A stretch of DNA of 64,000 nt from Gemmatimonadota bacterium (GTDB taxonomy: Bacteria > Gemmatimonadota > Gemmatimonadetes > Gemmatimonadales > Gemmatimonadaceae): assembly GCA_020161135.1 (NCBI GenBank), contig JAIUOB010000003.1, forward strand, positions 496,001 to 560,000, written 5' to 3'. A program made the position numbers and the translations under genes. Positions 1-7,616 of the stretch are shown in pieces. Numbering within the stretch: position 1 is the first letter of the stretch; the number at the start of each line of letters is the position of its first letter. The notes under the pieces were generated by a model. That model saw only the letters and a list, made by a program, of their open reading frames with translations. It was not told the origin of the DNA and did not search any database.

Positions 1-276
1 AGGCAGCAGCGGCCGAATGTCCGAGGCCAGGCGGCGCAGGTCGTCCGTCATCGCCTCCGCCCCGGCCCGCTCGCGGAACAGCTCGTCCGTGATGTGCAGC
101 GCGGCGAGGATGGCGGCCTTCTGCGTCTCCACGGTGGAGTTGCCGGACATGATGCTGCGGATGGTTCGATCCACATGCTCGGCCACCGCACGCGTGTGCT
201 CGGCCGAGGCCTCCGTGCGCAGCGTGTAGTCCTCCCCGAGAATGCGAACCCGCACGACCGCCCGGGCGTCGTTCAT
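1..276 (-). CDS. zapA: Cell division protein ZapA (3' end outside window)
   Basis: ZapA binds FtsZ and bundles protofilaments at the division septum. The visible 92 residues begin MNDARAVVRVRILGEDYTLR, followed by an AEHTRAVAEHVDRTIRSI helix and a TQKAAILAALHITDEL segment. This is the usual ZapA layout of a small beta head and then a dimerising helix. The ATG at 276-274 overlaps the stop of the upstream coiled-coil gene as ATGA, which fixes the start and implies coupled translation. The gene is the last visible member of the infC-pheST-zapA run. The C-terminal coiled coil lies beyond position 1, so full length is unknown. Confidence 0.88.
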   Translation of the reverse strand, partial: MNDARAVVRVRILGEDYTLRTEASAEHTRAVAEHVDRTIRSIMSGNSTVETQKAAILAALHITDELFRERAGAEAMTDDLRRLASDIRPLLP

Positions 277-710
277 CGGTCACCCCCGTGGGCCACCTGC
301 TGCCGCAGAAAACGCACCCGCTCGCCCAGTTGCGAGGTCCGCTCGCGCGCGTCGTCGAGGCGCGAACGCAGCCGGGCATTCTCGCGGGCCAAGGCGGCGT
401 CCTGGGCCCCCGGAGCCGTCCGGCTCTCGGCCTCGGCCAGCGAGACCCGGGTGCGCGCCAACTCCGCCTCCAGCATCTCCACCTGGCCCTGCAGGTCGCG
501 GGCGCGCTGGAGGGAGAGGTCGCGTGACGAGGAGAGGACGTCGGTCTGTTCGCGAAGGGCCTGCAGCTGGCCATCGGCACTCGCCACGCGCTGCTCCAGC
601 TCCCGCGTGCGGGCCTCCGCGGCCAGCGCGCGACGGCGATACGCCGCGAGCTGCTCGGTGAGGTTGCGCACCAACCCCTCGAGCTCGCGAAAGGCCGCCG
701 TCATGGTCAT
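273..710 (-). CDS. Coiled-coil protein between pheT and zapA
   Basis: The product has 145 residues and no recognised enzyme motif. Nearly the whole chain is charged heptad-like helix (for example LAAEARTRELEQRVASADGQL and ARLRSRLDDARERTSQLGERVRF), so a long coiled coil is expected; there is no signal peptide. It lies 3 nt downstream of pheT and overlaps zapA as ATGA. The position next to zapA suggests a division-associated, ZapB-like or FtsB-like partner, but this is inference from context. Two in-frame ATGs two codons apart (710 and 704) could both serve as start. Confidence 0.75.
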   Translation of the reverse strand: MTMTAAFRELEGLVRNLTEQLAAYRRRALAAEARTRELEQRVASADGQLQALREQTDVLSSSRDLSLQRARDLQGQVEMLEAELARTRVSLAEAESRTAPGAQDAALARENARLRSRLDDARERTSQLGERVRFLRQQVAHGGDR

Positions 711-713
711 GGC

Positions 714-3149
714 TCAGCCCACCCTGGCGGTGACGCCCAGCTCACGCGACAAGACCTCGAGCAGGCGGGCCCGGCGCCCCTCGATCTCCTTGTCCTTGAG
801 CGTGCGTTCGGGGTGCCGGAAGGTGAGACGCCAGGCCAAGCTTCGCGCCCCGGCCGGTACGCCAGCGCCACGGAACTCATCGAACAGCTCGCAGGATTCG
901 AGCAACTCGCCGGCCGTGGTCCGCAGCGACGCCTCGACCGTCGCCGCCGCCACGCCGTCCGGCACGATGAGCGCGAGGTCGAACACCGCGGCGGGTGTCG
1001 TCGGCAGCGGTTGAAAACGCGCCACATGGCGAGCCGCCGTACCGTGGTCATCCACGGTTGCGTGAGCATGCGTGCCCGGCGCCGCGACATCGTCGGAGCT
1101 CAGCACGCCGAGCGACAGCTCGATGCCCCAGGCCTCCTTGGCCCAGGCCGGACGATCGAGCGCCACCGGGCCGATGACCCCGACCACGCGTCCGTCCGCC
1201 GAGAGCGTCCATGAGGGACGACCGTCGCGCGGGTCGCAGGCCACTGCCGCGCCCGGGAACGCTGCGCGCAGCAGCCGCTCGCCCAGCTCGCGCGCGTCCC
1301 ACGCGTCGAACGCTGGGGGCTGCGGCTCGGTGAAGTGGGCCGGTCGCCGCGCCCCCATGAGCACGGCGCCCACGTGGACCTCCTCGCGCGGCAGACGGCC
1401 CGGCGCGGGGTGGAACACGTTCCCGATCTCGAAGAGCCGCAGGTCGCCTTCCATACGCGACAGGTTGTACTCGGCCCTGCGGGCGAGCGTGTCGAGAATC
1501 GACGCGCGGAGGTACGGCTCGTCCTCGGCCAGTGGATTGCGCACGCGAGGCGTGTCCGCGCTGCCCTGCGCCGTGAACGGCATCGGGCGCGTCTCATAGA
1601 GCCCGGCAGCGACGAGCACGTCGCGCACCCGCTGCGAGGCGAGATGCAGCGGGTGATCGGGCGCCGTGCCCGGGCGAAACGGACGCAACTCGTCCGGCAG
1701 TGTGTCGAAGCCGACAAGGCGCGCGATCTCCTCGATGAGGTCGACCTCGAGCCCGAGGTCGAGGCGCCACGTGGGCGGCTGCACCACGAAATCACTGCCT
1801 TCGCGCGTGAGCGTGCACCCCAGGGCTTCGAGATGATGCACAATCGCCGCATCCTCGACCGGGGTTCCCAGGAGACGCGCCACCCGTGCGGGGCGCAGGC
1901 GCACGGGCGACGGCGCCACGGCATCGGCCCCGACGTCCAGGATCTCGACCACCTCACCGCCGGCCACCTGCGTGAGCAGCGCGGCCGCCACACGCGCGAC
2001 GCCGACCGTGTCGCCCGCATCGACGCCGCGCTCGAACCGGTAGCTCGCATCGGTCACGAGTCCCACCGCCTTGCGCACCCGTCGGACGAACTTGGGCGCG
2101 AACTGCGCCACTTCGAGCAGCACGTCGACCGTCGCGTCGGTCACCTCGCTGTCGCGGCCACCCATGACGCCGGCGAGCCCCACCGGACGCGCGCCGTCGC
2201 AGATGACCGTCGTGCCGTCGGCTACCGTCCGCGTGACGCCATCGAGCGTCACGAGCGACTCGCCAGCGCGCGTGCCGCGCACGACGATGCGCGCGCCCTC
2301 GAGCCGCGCCAGGTCGAACGCATGCACGGGTTGTCCGAGACCATGCAACACGTAGTTCGTGACATCGACGACGTTGCTGATGCTGCGGGCCCCGATGGCT
2401 TCGAGCCGCTGGACCAGCCACGCGGGACTGGGGCCCACGCGCACACCGCGCAGGACGACGGCGACGTAGCGCGGGCAGTCGGCGGTCGACTCGAGGGTCA
2501 CTGCAGCGTGCGCACCCGTGGCCTGCGTCGCACCGCGCACGGCGGGCAGGGACGGCACCGAGGTGGTGAGGTCCGCCGGCACCGACTGCAGGGGCACACC
2601 GGTGATGGCCGCCACCTCGCGCGCCACACCGCGATGCGAGAGCAGATCCGGACGATTCGGCAGGACGTCGAGATCGAGACGCGCATCACCCAGCGGCAGC
2701 ACCTGGAGCAGCGGCGTGCCAGGGGCCGCATCGGTCTCGAGCGTCAGGATGCCGTCGTGCTCCTCGCCGAGGTTGAGCTCGCGCGCCGAGCAGAGCATGC
2801 CGTTCGACGTCTCGCCGCGGATCTTGCGCTTCTCGATCCGGAGGCCGCCAGGCATCACCGTGCCCGTGCGCGCGAACGGGTACTTCGCGCCCGCCACCAC
2901 GTTCGGCGCACCACACACCACGTCGAGGAGTGCGCCGCTGCCGTCGTCGACCTTGGTGACCCACAAGTGGTCGGAGTTCGGATGACGTCCGGCCTCGACC
3001 ACCTGCGCCACCACGAACGGCGCGAGGTGCGCGCCGATCGGTTCGATGCCATCGAGCGTGACACAGTGACGGCTCAGCGCCTCACCCACGGCCGCCGCGT
3101 CCAGGTGGTGCGGTACGAACTGCTTCAGCCAGGCATGCGAGACGATCAT
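714..3149 (-). CDS. pheT: Phenylalanyl-tRNA synthetase beta subunit
   Basis: PheT is the large subunit of the cytoplasmic alpha2beta2 enzyme that charges tRNA-Phe; it supplies tRNA recognition and editing. The 811-residue length is normal. It starts MIVSHAWLKQFVPHH, followed by an EMAP-type tRNA-binding domain (about 40-155, with NSDHLWVTKVD), the B3/B4 editing region (SISNVVDVTNYVLHGLGQP), a B5 domain, the catalytic-like core, and a C-terminal FDX-ACB domain ending in ERTLKDKEIEGRRARLLEVL. The ATG at 3149-3147 overlaps the pheS stop as ATGA, so the reading frame's longer upstream extension is not real coding sequence. Confidence 0.97.
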   Translation of the reverse strand: MIVSHAWLKQFVPHHLDAAAVGEALSRHCVTLDGIEPIGAHLAPFVVAQVVEAGRHPNSDHLWVTKVDDGSGALLDVVCGAPNVVAGAKYPFARTGTVMPGGLRIEKRKIRGETSNGMLCSARELNLGEEHDGILTLETDAAPGTPLLQVLPLGDARLDLDVLPNRPDLLSHRGVAREVAAITGVPLQSVPADLTTSVPSLPAVRGATQATGAHAAVTLESTADCPRYVAVVLRGVRVGPSPAWLVQRLEAIGARSISNVVDVTNYVLHGLGQPVHAFDLARLEGARIVVRGTRAGESLVTLDGVTRTVADGTTVICDGARPVGLAGVMGGRDSEVTDATVDVLLEVAQFAPKFVRRVRKAVGLVTDASYRFERGVDAGDTVGVARVAAALLTQVAGGEVVEILDVGADAVAPSPVRLRPARVARLLGTPVEDAAIVHHLEALGCTLTREGSDFVVQPPTWRLDLGLEVDLIEEIARLVGFDTLPDELRPFRPGTAPDHPLHLASQRVRDVLVAAGLYETRPMPFTAQGSADTPRVRNPLAEDEPYLRASILDTLARRAEYNLSRMEGDLRLFEIGNVFHPAPGRLPREEVHVGAVLMGARRPAHFTEPQPPAFDAWDARELGERLLRAAFPGAAVACDPRDGRPSWTLSADGRVVGVIGPVALDRPAWAKEAWGIELSLGVLSSDDVAAPGTHAHATVDDHGTAARHVARFQPLPTTPAAVFDLALIVPDGVAAATVEASLRTTAGELLESCELFDEFRGAGVPAGARSLAWRLTFRHPERTLKDKEIEGRRARLLEVLSRELGVTARVG

Positions 3150-4225
3150 CGGGCGAACTGCTCCAGAAAGCGCACGTCGGAATCGTAGAGGACGCGAATA
3201 TCGGTGATGCCATAGCGCGACATGGCGATGCGCGCCGGGCCCATCCCGAACGCCCACCCGGTGTACTTCTCGCTGTCGATGCCCGCCGACTCGAGCACGT
3301 TCGGATGCACCATGCCACAGCCGAGGATCTCGACCCAGCGGAGCCCCTTGCCGTCACCGAGATCGACTTCGACGTCCATTTGCGCGCCGGGCTCGACGAA
3401 CGGAAAGTACGAGGGGCCGAAGCGCACGCGGCGGCTCCCGCCGTAGAAGCGTCGCGCGAAGGCCGCGAGCGTCGCCTTGAGATCGACGAAGCTGACGCCC
3501 TCGTCGATCGCGAGCCCCTCGAGCTGCATGAAGGCGGGGGCGTGTGTCGCGTCGAAGAAGTCCCGGCGATACACCTGCCCCGGCGCCAGCACGCGCACTG
3601 GCGGCGCGTAGCGCTGGAGGGTGCGCACCTGCACGGGTGATGTGTGCGTGCGCAGCAGTGTGTCTTCGCCGAGGTACAGCGTGTCGTGCAGCTCCATGGC
3701 CGGGTGATCGGCCGGGAAGTTGAGCGCGCCGAAGTTGTACCACTCCGTCTCGGCCTCGGGGCCGAGCGCGATCGTGAAACCCAGCTCGCGGAAGATGGCG
3801 CAGATCTCGTCGATGACGGTCGAGACGGGGTGCACGGCGCCCACCCAGTGGCGGCGGCCCGGCATGGTGGCATCGACGGCACGCGCGGCCGACTGTCCGG
3901 CGGCGCGCGCGGCGAACGCGTCGAGCGCCTGCTGGATGTCGAGCTTCAGCGTGTTGAAGGCACTGCCCGCCGCGCGCCGATCGTCGGCCGGCAGGGCGCG
4001 CAGCGCCCCCTGCAGCGTGGCGAGCCGGTCGTCCTTGAGCGCATTGAGCTGCCCCTTGGCGACATCGAGTCGCGTGTCGGCGGCGAGGCCGTCGAGCAGT
4101 GCGCGGCAATCCCGGGCGAGGCCCTCGGTGAGGGCGAGATAGTCGGAGAGAAGCACGAGGCGGTGGCGCAGCGGGGGCTCGGGTGCACGAAGGGCCGGCG
4201 TCACGCGACGCCGGCCCTTCAACAT
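3146..4225 (-). CDS. pheS: Phenylalanyl-tRNA synthetase alpha subunit
   Basis: PheS is the catalytic class II subunit that joins Phe to tRNA-Phe with PheT. Visible signatures are the motif 2 region (YRRDFFDATHAPAFMQLEG) and motif 3 (GWAFGMGPARIAMSRYGITDIR). The start is uncertain: ATG 4225, GTG 4234, or GTG 4156. The last fits best where homologous PheS proteins begin (LLSDYLALTEGL). The first two would place a perfect 14-bp hairpin (4189-4220) inside the coding region and add about 23-26 residues that look unlike the family. No strong Shine-Dalgarno sequence decides the question. The gene follows rplT and overlaps pheT by 4 nt. Confidence 0.93.
   Translation of the reverse strand: MLKGRRRVTPALRAPEPPLRHRLVLLSDYLALTEGLARDCRALLDGLAADTRLDVAKGQLNALKDDRLATLQGALRALPADDRRAAGSAFNTLKLDIQQALDAFAARAAGQSAARAVDATMPGRRHWVGAVHPVSTVIDEICAIFRELGFTIALGPEAETEWYNFGALNFPADHPAMELHDTLYLGEDTLLRTHTSPVQVRTLQRYAPPVRVLAPGQVYRRDFFDATHAPAFMQLEGLAIDEGVSFVDLKATLAAFARRFYGGSRRVRFGPSYFPFVEPGAQMDVEVDLGDGKGLRWVEILGCGMVHPNVLESAGIDSEKYTGWAFGMGPARIAMSRYGITDIRVLYDSDVRFLEQFAR
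4189..4220 (-). promoter_or_regulatory. Perfect 14-bp hairpin at the rplT-pheS junction
   Basis: Arms at 4189-4202 and 4207-4220 (GAAGGGCCGGCGTC and its exact complement) enclose the 4-nt loop ACGC. No U-run follows on either strand, so it is not a textbook intrinsic terminator. It lies between rplT and the conserved part of pheS. It may be an mRNA processing or attenuation element controlling pheST, or part of the 5' leader if pheS starts at GTG 4156. Confidence 0.6.
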
Positions 4226-4267
4226 AACGGACACTCGGCGTGCACGACGCCGGTGCGGTACGCGCCG

Positions 4268-4639
4268 TTAGGCGGCCGTCTTGGCGTCGAGCGCCTTGCG
4301 GGCCTGCTCGGCGATCGCGGCAAACGCCTGCGGCTCGCGCACCGCGAGGTCGGCCAGCACCTTGCGATCGACTTCGAGACCGGCGGCGTGCAGCCCGTTG
4401 ATGAACGCGCTGTACGACATGTCGTGCAGGCGGGCCGCCGCGTTGATACGGATGATCCAGAGGCGACGGAACTCGCGCTTCTTGTTCTTGCGGTCGCGGT
4501 ACGCATACCGCCAACCGCGCTCGACGGTCTCCTTGGCGGCCTTCCAGAGCTTCGAGCGGCCACCGAAGGCGCCCTTGGCGTGCTTGAGGATCTGCTTCTT
4601 TCGCGCGAGGCGAACGACGTTGGACTTGACGCGTGGCAT
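4268..4639 (-). CDS. rplT: 50S ribosomal protein L20
   Basis: L20 binds 23S rRNA early in large-subunit assembly and in many bacteria represses its own operon. At 123 residues it is slightly longer than usual. It begins [20 protein letters not shown] and contains the typical basic helix ([48 protein letters not shown]). A clear AGGAG lies 8 nt before the ATG at 4639. It follows rpmI by 12 nt in the classic infC-rpmI-rplT order and precedes pheST. Confidence 0.98.
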   Translation of the reverse strand: MPRVKSNVVRLARKKQILKHAKGAFGGRSKLWKAAKETVERGWRYAYRDRKNKKREFRRLWIIRINAAARLHDMSYSAFINGLHAAGLEVDRKVLADLAVREPQAFAAIAEQARKALDAKTAA

Positions 4640-4651
4640 AGTCGGAGCTCC

Positions 4652-4849
4652 TCAGGCCAGGATGAGACGCTTGATACGCTTGGCCTCGCCGTTGGTCTCG
4701 ACGATGGCCGGACGGCGGAGATTGCGCTTCCGCTTGGCGTCCTTCTTGGTCAGGATGTGGCTCTTGTACGCCTTCAGGCGCCGCACCTTCCCCGATCCCG
4801 TCACGGAGAAGCGCTTCTTGGCGCCGCTGTGGGTCTTCATCTTCGGCAT
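4652..4849 (-). CDS. rpmI: 50S ribosomal protein L35
   Basis: L35 is a small basic protein of the large ribosomal subunit. The 65-residue product starts [20 protein letters not shown] and ends with the [20 protein letters not shown] region, matching the family over its full length. It sits between infC and rplT, 66 nt downstream of infC. The ribosome-binding site is weak (GAGCG), so expression may depend on coupling or mRNA structure. Confidence 0.98.
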   Translation of the reverse strand: MPKMKTHSGAKKRFSVTGSGKVRRLKAYKSHILTKKDAKRKRNLRRPAIVETNGEAKRIKRLILA

Positions 4850-4915
4850 GGTTCGCTCACGGATGCGGTCGACCGCCCTGATGTTAGGACGGCCCTGCAG
4901 CAGGTCACGCGCCGA

Positions 4916-5434
4916 CTACTTCGGCGCGAGGATCATCGTCATCGACTTCCCTTCCATCGTCGGTGCGCTCTCGACCTTCGCCAGGTCGGCCAGCTCCTGC
5001 GATACCCGCTCGACCACCGCGCGTCCCAACTCGGGATGGGCGATCTGCCGGCCGCGGAACATGAGCGTCACCTTCACCTTGTTGCCGTCTTCGAGGAATT
5101 TCCGCGCGTGGCGGGTCTTCGTGTCGAAGTCGTGATCGTCGATCCCCGGGCGGTACTTGACCTCCTTGAGATGGATCACGTGCTGCTTCTTCTTCGCCAG
5201 ACGCGCCTGCTTGGCCTGTTCGAACTTGAACTTCCCGTAGTCCATGATGCGGACCACGGGCGGCCGAGCGGCTGCCGCCACCTCCACGAGATCGAGACCG
5301 AGCTCCTGCGCCATCGACAATGCCGCGTCGACCTCGAGGATCCCCAACTGACTGCCATCGGCACCGATCACGCGAACGGGACTGATCCGGATCTGCCGGT
5401 TCACCCGTGGCGGACGCTTCGTCGAATCCTGAAT
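4916..5434 (-). CDS. infC: Translation initiation factor IF-3, ATT start
   Basis: IF-3 keeps 30S subunits free and proofreads start codons. With the start used here the product has 172 residues. It contains the N-terminal domain (RVNRQIRISPVRVIGADGSQ), the linker with KFKFEQAKQARLAKKK, and the C-terminal domain ending EGKSMTMILAPK. The only nearby standard start, a GTG at 5404, would cut off the conserved STKRPPRVNRQIRI region. The ATT at 5434-5432 restores it and has GGAG 8 nt upstream. A near-cognate start for infC is known from other bacteria, where IF-3 represses its own translation by rejecting such codons. This is the first gene of the operon and has a long leader. Confidence 0.95.
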   Translation of the reverse strand: MQDSTKRPPRVNRQIRISPVRVIGADGSQLGILEVDAALSMAQELGLDLVEVAAAARPPVVRIMDYGKFKFEQAKQARLAKKKQHVIHLKEVKYRPGIDDHDFDTKTRHARKFLEDGNKVKVTLMFRGRQIAHPELGRAVVERVSQELADLAKVESAPTMEGKSMTMILAPK

Positions 5435-5446
5435 CGTGCGTACTCC
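5432..5446 (-). promoter_or_regulatory. Ribosome-binding site with ATT start codon of infC
   Basis: GGAG at 5446-5443 is followed by an 8-nt spacer (TACGCACG) and then ATT at 5434-5432. This is good Shine-Dalgarno spacing, and it decides the start. It implies IF-3 autoregulation through start-codon discrimination. Confidence 0.8.
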
Positions 5447-5519
5447 GGTGGGAAGAAACAGAAACGCGGACCCCAGTGATGGAATCCGCGTCGCGCGCGA
5501 CGATGCCCGTCACCCCGTT

Positions 5520-5535
5520 CCTCACTCGCGTGAGG
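5520..5535 (-). other. GNRA-capped hairpin in the infC leader
   Basis: On the minus strand CCTCAC-GCGA-GTGAGG forms a perfect 6-bp stem with a GCGA tetraloop, within the roughly 220-nt untranslated leader of infC (about 5435-5655). A second self-complementary stretch (CGTCGCGCGCGACG) lies nearby. The rest of 5435-5730 holds no gene that I can support. The leader could be a site for L20-type autoregulation, which is inference. Confidence 0.4.
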
Positions 5536-5661
5536 CCACGTGATGCAGACCGCCGGTCGATGGACTCCAGCAGCACACCTCCCACAGACAACGCCGTGCG
5601 GAGGGCCGAAGGGTGGGGAAGGCATCGGTGCCATCCCGCTTCTCGATTGTTCGAACCCCGA

Positions 5662-5689
5662 AACCTAGGCGAACCGATCCCGGGGTCAA
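5662..5689 (-). promoter_or_regulatory. Putative sigma70-type promoter of infC operon
   Basis: TTGACC (-35, at 5689-5684) and TAGGTT (-10, at 5667-5662) are separated by 16 nt. Transcription would start near 5655, giving a leader of about 220 nt. The same CCTAGG-centred arrangement occurs upstream of rpsU, which strengthens the call. Confidence 0.6.
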
Positions 5690-5703
5690 GGGGCGGGACC
5701 GAG

Positions 5704-5728
5704 CCCAGCCCAGCCCAGCCCCGCCCAG
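5704..5728. repeat. Short CCCAG tandem repeat
   Basis: Five consecutive 5-nt units (CCCAG x3, CCCCG, CCCAG) lie just past the stop codon of the metallo-beta-lactamase-fold gene and upstream of the infC promoter. It is a strand-asymmetric C-rich microsatellite of no known function. Confidence 0.6.
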
Positions 5729-5730
5729 CC

Positions 5731-6612
5731 CTAGGGTGCGGACGCCAATCCGTAGCTCTTCCCGTCGTGGGCGGCCCGCCCGAAGCCGACGTGCGCGTCG
5801 TGCTCGAAGACCAGCAGCCAGTCGCCCCCGAGGGCCTCTGCCAGCAACGCGCGCTTCGACTCGAGGGTCACCAGCGGCTCGACGTCGTAGCCCATGATCC
5901 ACGGCAGCGGCAGGTGATGCTGGGTGGGCACCACGTCCCCCAGGAAGCAGCAGGTCTCCCCGCCTGAGCGCAGCAGGACGCTCTGATGGTACGGGGTGTG
6001 GCCCGGGGATGGTCGGACCGAGAGCCCCGCGAGCAACTCCACCTCCCCCTCGACCAGGTCGAGGCGCCCGGCCGCCGCGATCGACGCCCAGTTGGCCTCG
6101 AAGTAGCTGGCCGCCGTGCGCTCGTTGGTGTGCGTCGCCCACTCGAACTCGCCCTTCTGCACCACGTAGCGCGCATTGGGAAAGCTCGGCAGCACCTCAC
6201 CCGTGGGCGCCCGCCAGGTGTTGCCGCCGGCGTGGTCGAAATGCAGGTGCGTGTTCACGACCAGCGTCACCTGCTCCGGCGTGAACCCGGCCGCCCGAAT
6301 GCCATCCTCGAGTGCGGTCCGACCGTGCGCGCCGGCATTCTCGATGCCGTAGATGTCGTGGAACTTCTGCGTCTCCTTGTTCCCCGATCCCGTGTCGAGC
6401 AGCACCAAGGCGTCGTCGTGCTCGATGAGGAGACACCGCATGCCCATCGGGATGCGGTTCTTCGCGTCGGCCGTCAGACGACGCTCCCACAGCGTCTTGG
6501 GGACGACGCCGAACATGGCACCACCATCGAGTTGCTGGCCGCCGGCCTGGATGGCATGCACCCGCACCCGTCCCACGGTGCGGCTTTCGAGCAGGGGAAG
6601 CGGAGCGGTCAC
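5731..6612 (-). CDS. Metallo-beta-lactamase-fold hydrolase
   Basis: This is a 293-residue cytoplasmic MBL-fold protein with no signal peptide. The metal-binding motif THLHFDHAGG is at about residue 120, followed by PSPGHTPYHQS, a GD at FLGDVVP, and a late EHD histidine, so a binuclear metal site is expected. The overall form resembles the general MBL group that includes lactonase-like and AttM-like enzymes; substrate cannot be assigned. The GTG start at 6612-6610 overlaps the stop of the exonuclease gene as GTGA, so the two are cotranscribed. It ends in the C-rich repeat upstream of infC. Confidence 0.85.
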   Translation of the reverse strand: MTAPLPLLESRTVGRVRVHAIQAGGQQLDGGAMFGVVPKTLWERRLTADAKNRIPMGMRCLLIEHDDALVLLDTGSGNKETQKFHDIYGIENAGAHGRTALEDGIRAAGFTPEQVTLVVNTHLHFDHAGGNTWRAPTGEVLPSFPNARYVVQKGEFEWATHTNERTAASYFEANWASIAAAGRLDLVEGEVELLAGLSVRPSPGHTPYHQSVLLRSGGETCCFLGDVVPTQHHLPLPWIMGYDVEPLVTLESKRALLAEALGGDWLLVFEHDAHVGFGRAAHDGKSYGLASAP

Positions 6613-7532
6613 GCGAGCACATCCTCCGACGCAGGCATGGGAAAGGCACGACGGCGACGATCGCTGGCCGTGCGACCGCGTGACGCCCGGGAGGCGCCGA
6701 GGCGGGCTTCGAGGGCGGACCAGGTACCAATGCCCTCCTGCTCCGCGATCCGCAGCATCCGGCGCAACGCCTCCGCCGTGGCCAACGCGTCGCCCAGGGC
6801 GCGGTGCCGATCGTCGATCGTGATGCCGAAGTAGCGGGTGAGATGGTCGAGCGACCGACGTGGCAGCGAGGGGAGCAGCGCGCGCGCCATCCGCACGGTG
6901 CAGAGACGCGGCCCGGAGAGCTCGGCCCCGGTGCCACGACGCAGTTCCTCGCTCACGAAGCGCCAGTCGAACGGCGCGTTGTGGGCCGTGAACACCGTCC
7001 CGGTGAGTCGCGCCGTGACCTCACCGGCAATCGCGCGAAACGGGGGCTCGTCACGCACCATGGCCCAGCTGATTTGCGTCAGCGCCGTGATGGCCGGCGG
7101 AATGGCACGCTCGGGGTTCACGAGCCGGCTCCAGCGGTCCACGATCTCGCCCCCGCGCACCGTCACGATGGCGATCTCGGTGATGCGATCACCGCCGCCG
7201 GCACGGGTGCCCGTGGTCTCGACGTCCACCACCGCGAACGGCGCGTCGAGGAGGGGCGGCGCCTCGGTCGGCGGCGTCGCGACCGCCTCGTGGTCGACCA
7301 GGGCCCAATGCCCGCTCGCGAGACGCCGGAACTCCGGGTGCGACCCCAGCAGCGCCACGGCCATGCGCTCCGCCGCCTCCCCCTGGAGGCGATCCACCTG
7401 ACAGACGTGCCGCATCAGGGCGAGCGCGTCGAGCGGACCGTCCGCGAGCTTGCGGGCGGCGCGGGCCGACAGGGTGGTGGGGCGTGGCGCGGTTCGGGCA
7501 CCGAAGGCGCCCCGCTCAGGAGGTCCGGACAC
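6609..7532 (-). CDS. DEDDh-family 3'-5' exonuclease (DnaQ-like)
   Basis: The 307-residue product carries all DEDDh exonuclease motifs: VVDVETTG (Exo I, near residue 98), NAPFDWRFV (Exo II) and HRALGDALATAEAL (Exo III). About 85 residues lie upstream of the exonuclease core (LALMRHVCQVDRLQGEAAERMAVALL), resembling the small helical domain found in PolIII-epsilon-like and DinG-like proteins. It could proofread for the replicative polymerase or act in repair; sequence alone does not decide. The GTG at 7532 lies 6 nt after a TATCTT -10-like hexamer, suggesting a leaderless mRNA. It is divergent from rex and coupled to the MBL gene. Confidence 0.88.
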   Translation of the reverse strand: MSGPPERGAFGARTAPRPTTLSARAARKLADGPLDALALMRHVCQVDRLQGEAAERMAVALLGSHPEFRRLASGHWALVDHEAVATPPTEAPPLLDAPFAVVDVETTGTRAGGGDRITEIAIVTVRGGEIVDRWSRLVNPERAIPPAITALTQISWAMVRDEPPFRAIAGEVTARLTGTVFTAHNAPFDWRFVSEELRRGTGAELSGPRLCTVRMARALLPSLPRRSLDHLTRYFGITIDDRHRALGDALATAEALRRMLRIAEQEGIGTWSALEARLGASRASRGRTASDRRRRAFPMPASEDVLA

Positions 7533-7544
7533 GGTCGCAAGATA
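7530..7544 (-). promoter_or_regulatory. Leaderless-type -10 box for the exonuclease gene
   Basis: TATCTT (7544-7539) is followed by 6 nt and then GTG (7532-7530), placing the expected transcription start at the start codon. There is no clear -35 and no Shine-Dalgarno sequence. The identical TATCTT-N6-GTG arrangement precedes the asparaginase-like gene at 30.85 kb. Confidence 0.5.
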
Positions 7545-7583
7545 GCCCGGGTGCTGGTCCTCGGTGCTCCCCCCGCTTAGGCT

Positions 7584-7601
7584 TTGTGAAGGATTTCACA
7601 A
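7584..7601. promoter_or_regulatory. Rex operator upstream of rex
   Basis: The 18-bp palindrome TTGTGAAGGATTTCACAA matches the known Rex consensus TTGTGAA-N4-TTCACAA exactly. It starts 1 nt after a TAGGCT -10-like hexamer (7578-7583) and 15 nt before the rex GTG. Bound Rex would therefore cover the transcription start, which fits negative autoregulation sensed through NADH/NAD+. It lies in the intergenic region shared with the divergent exonuclease gene, so it could influence both. Confidence 0.85.
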
Positions 7602-7616
7602 GCACCCCCCGACGAC

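Noticed and set aside
1335..3188. Long open frame (617 codons) on the plus strand opposite pheT
   Set aside because: High-GC coding DNA often leaves open frames on the antisense strand. The translation is arginine- and histidine-rich with no family similarity, and pheT is unmistakable.
4189..4220. T-box or Phe-rich leader peptide attenuator for pheST
   Set aside because: No T-box core sequence and no run of Phe codons was seen before pheS; only the plain hairpin is supported.
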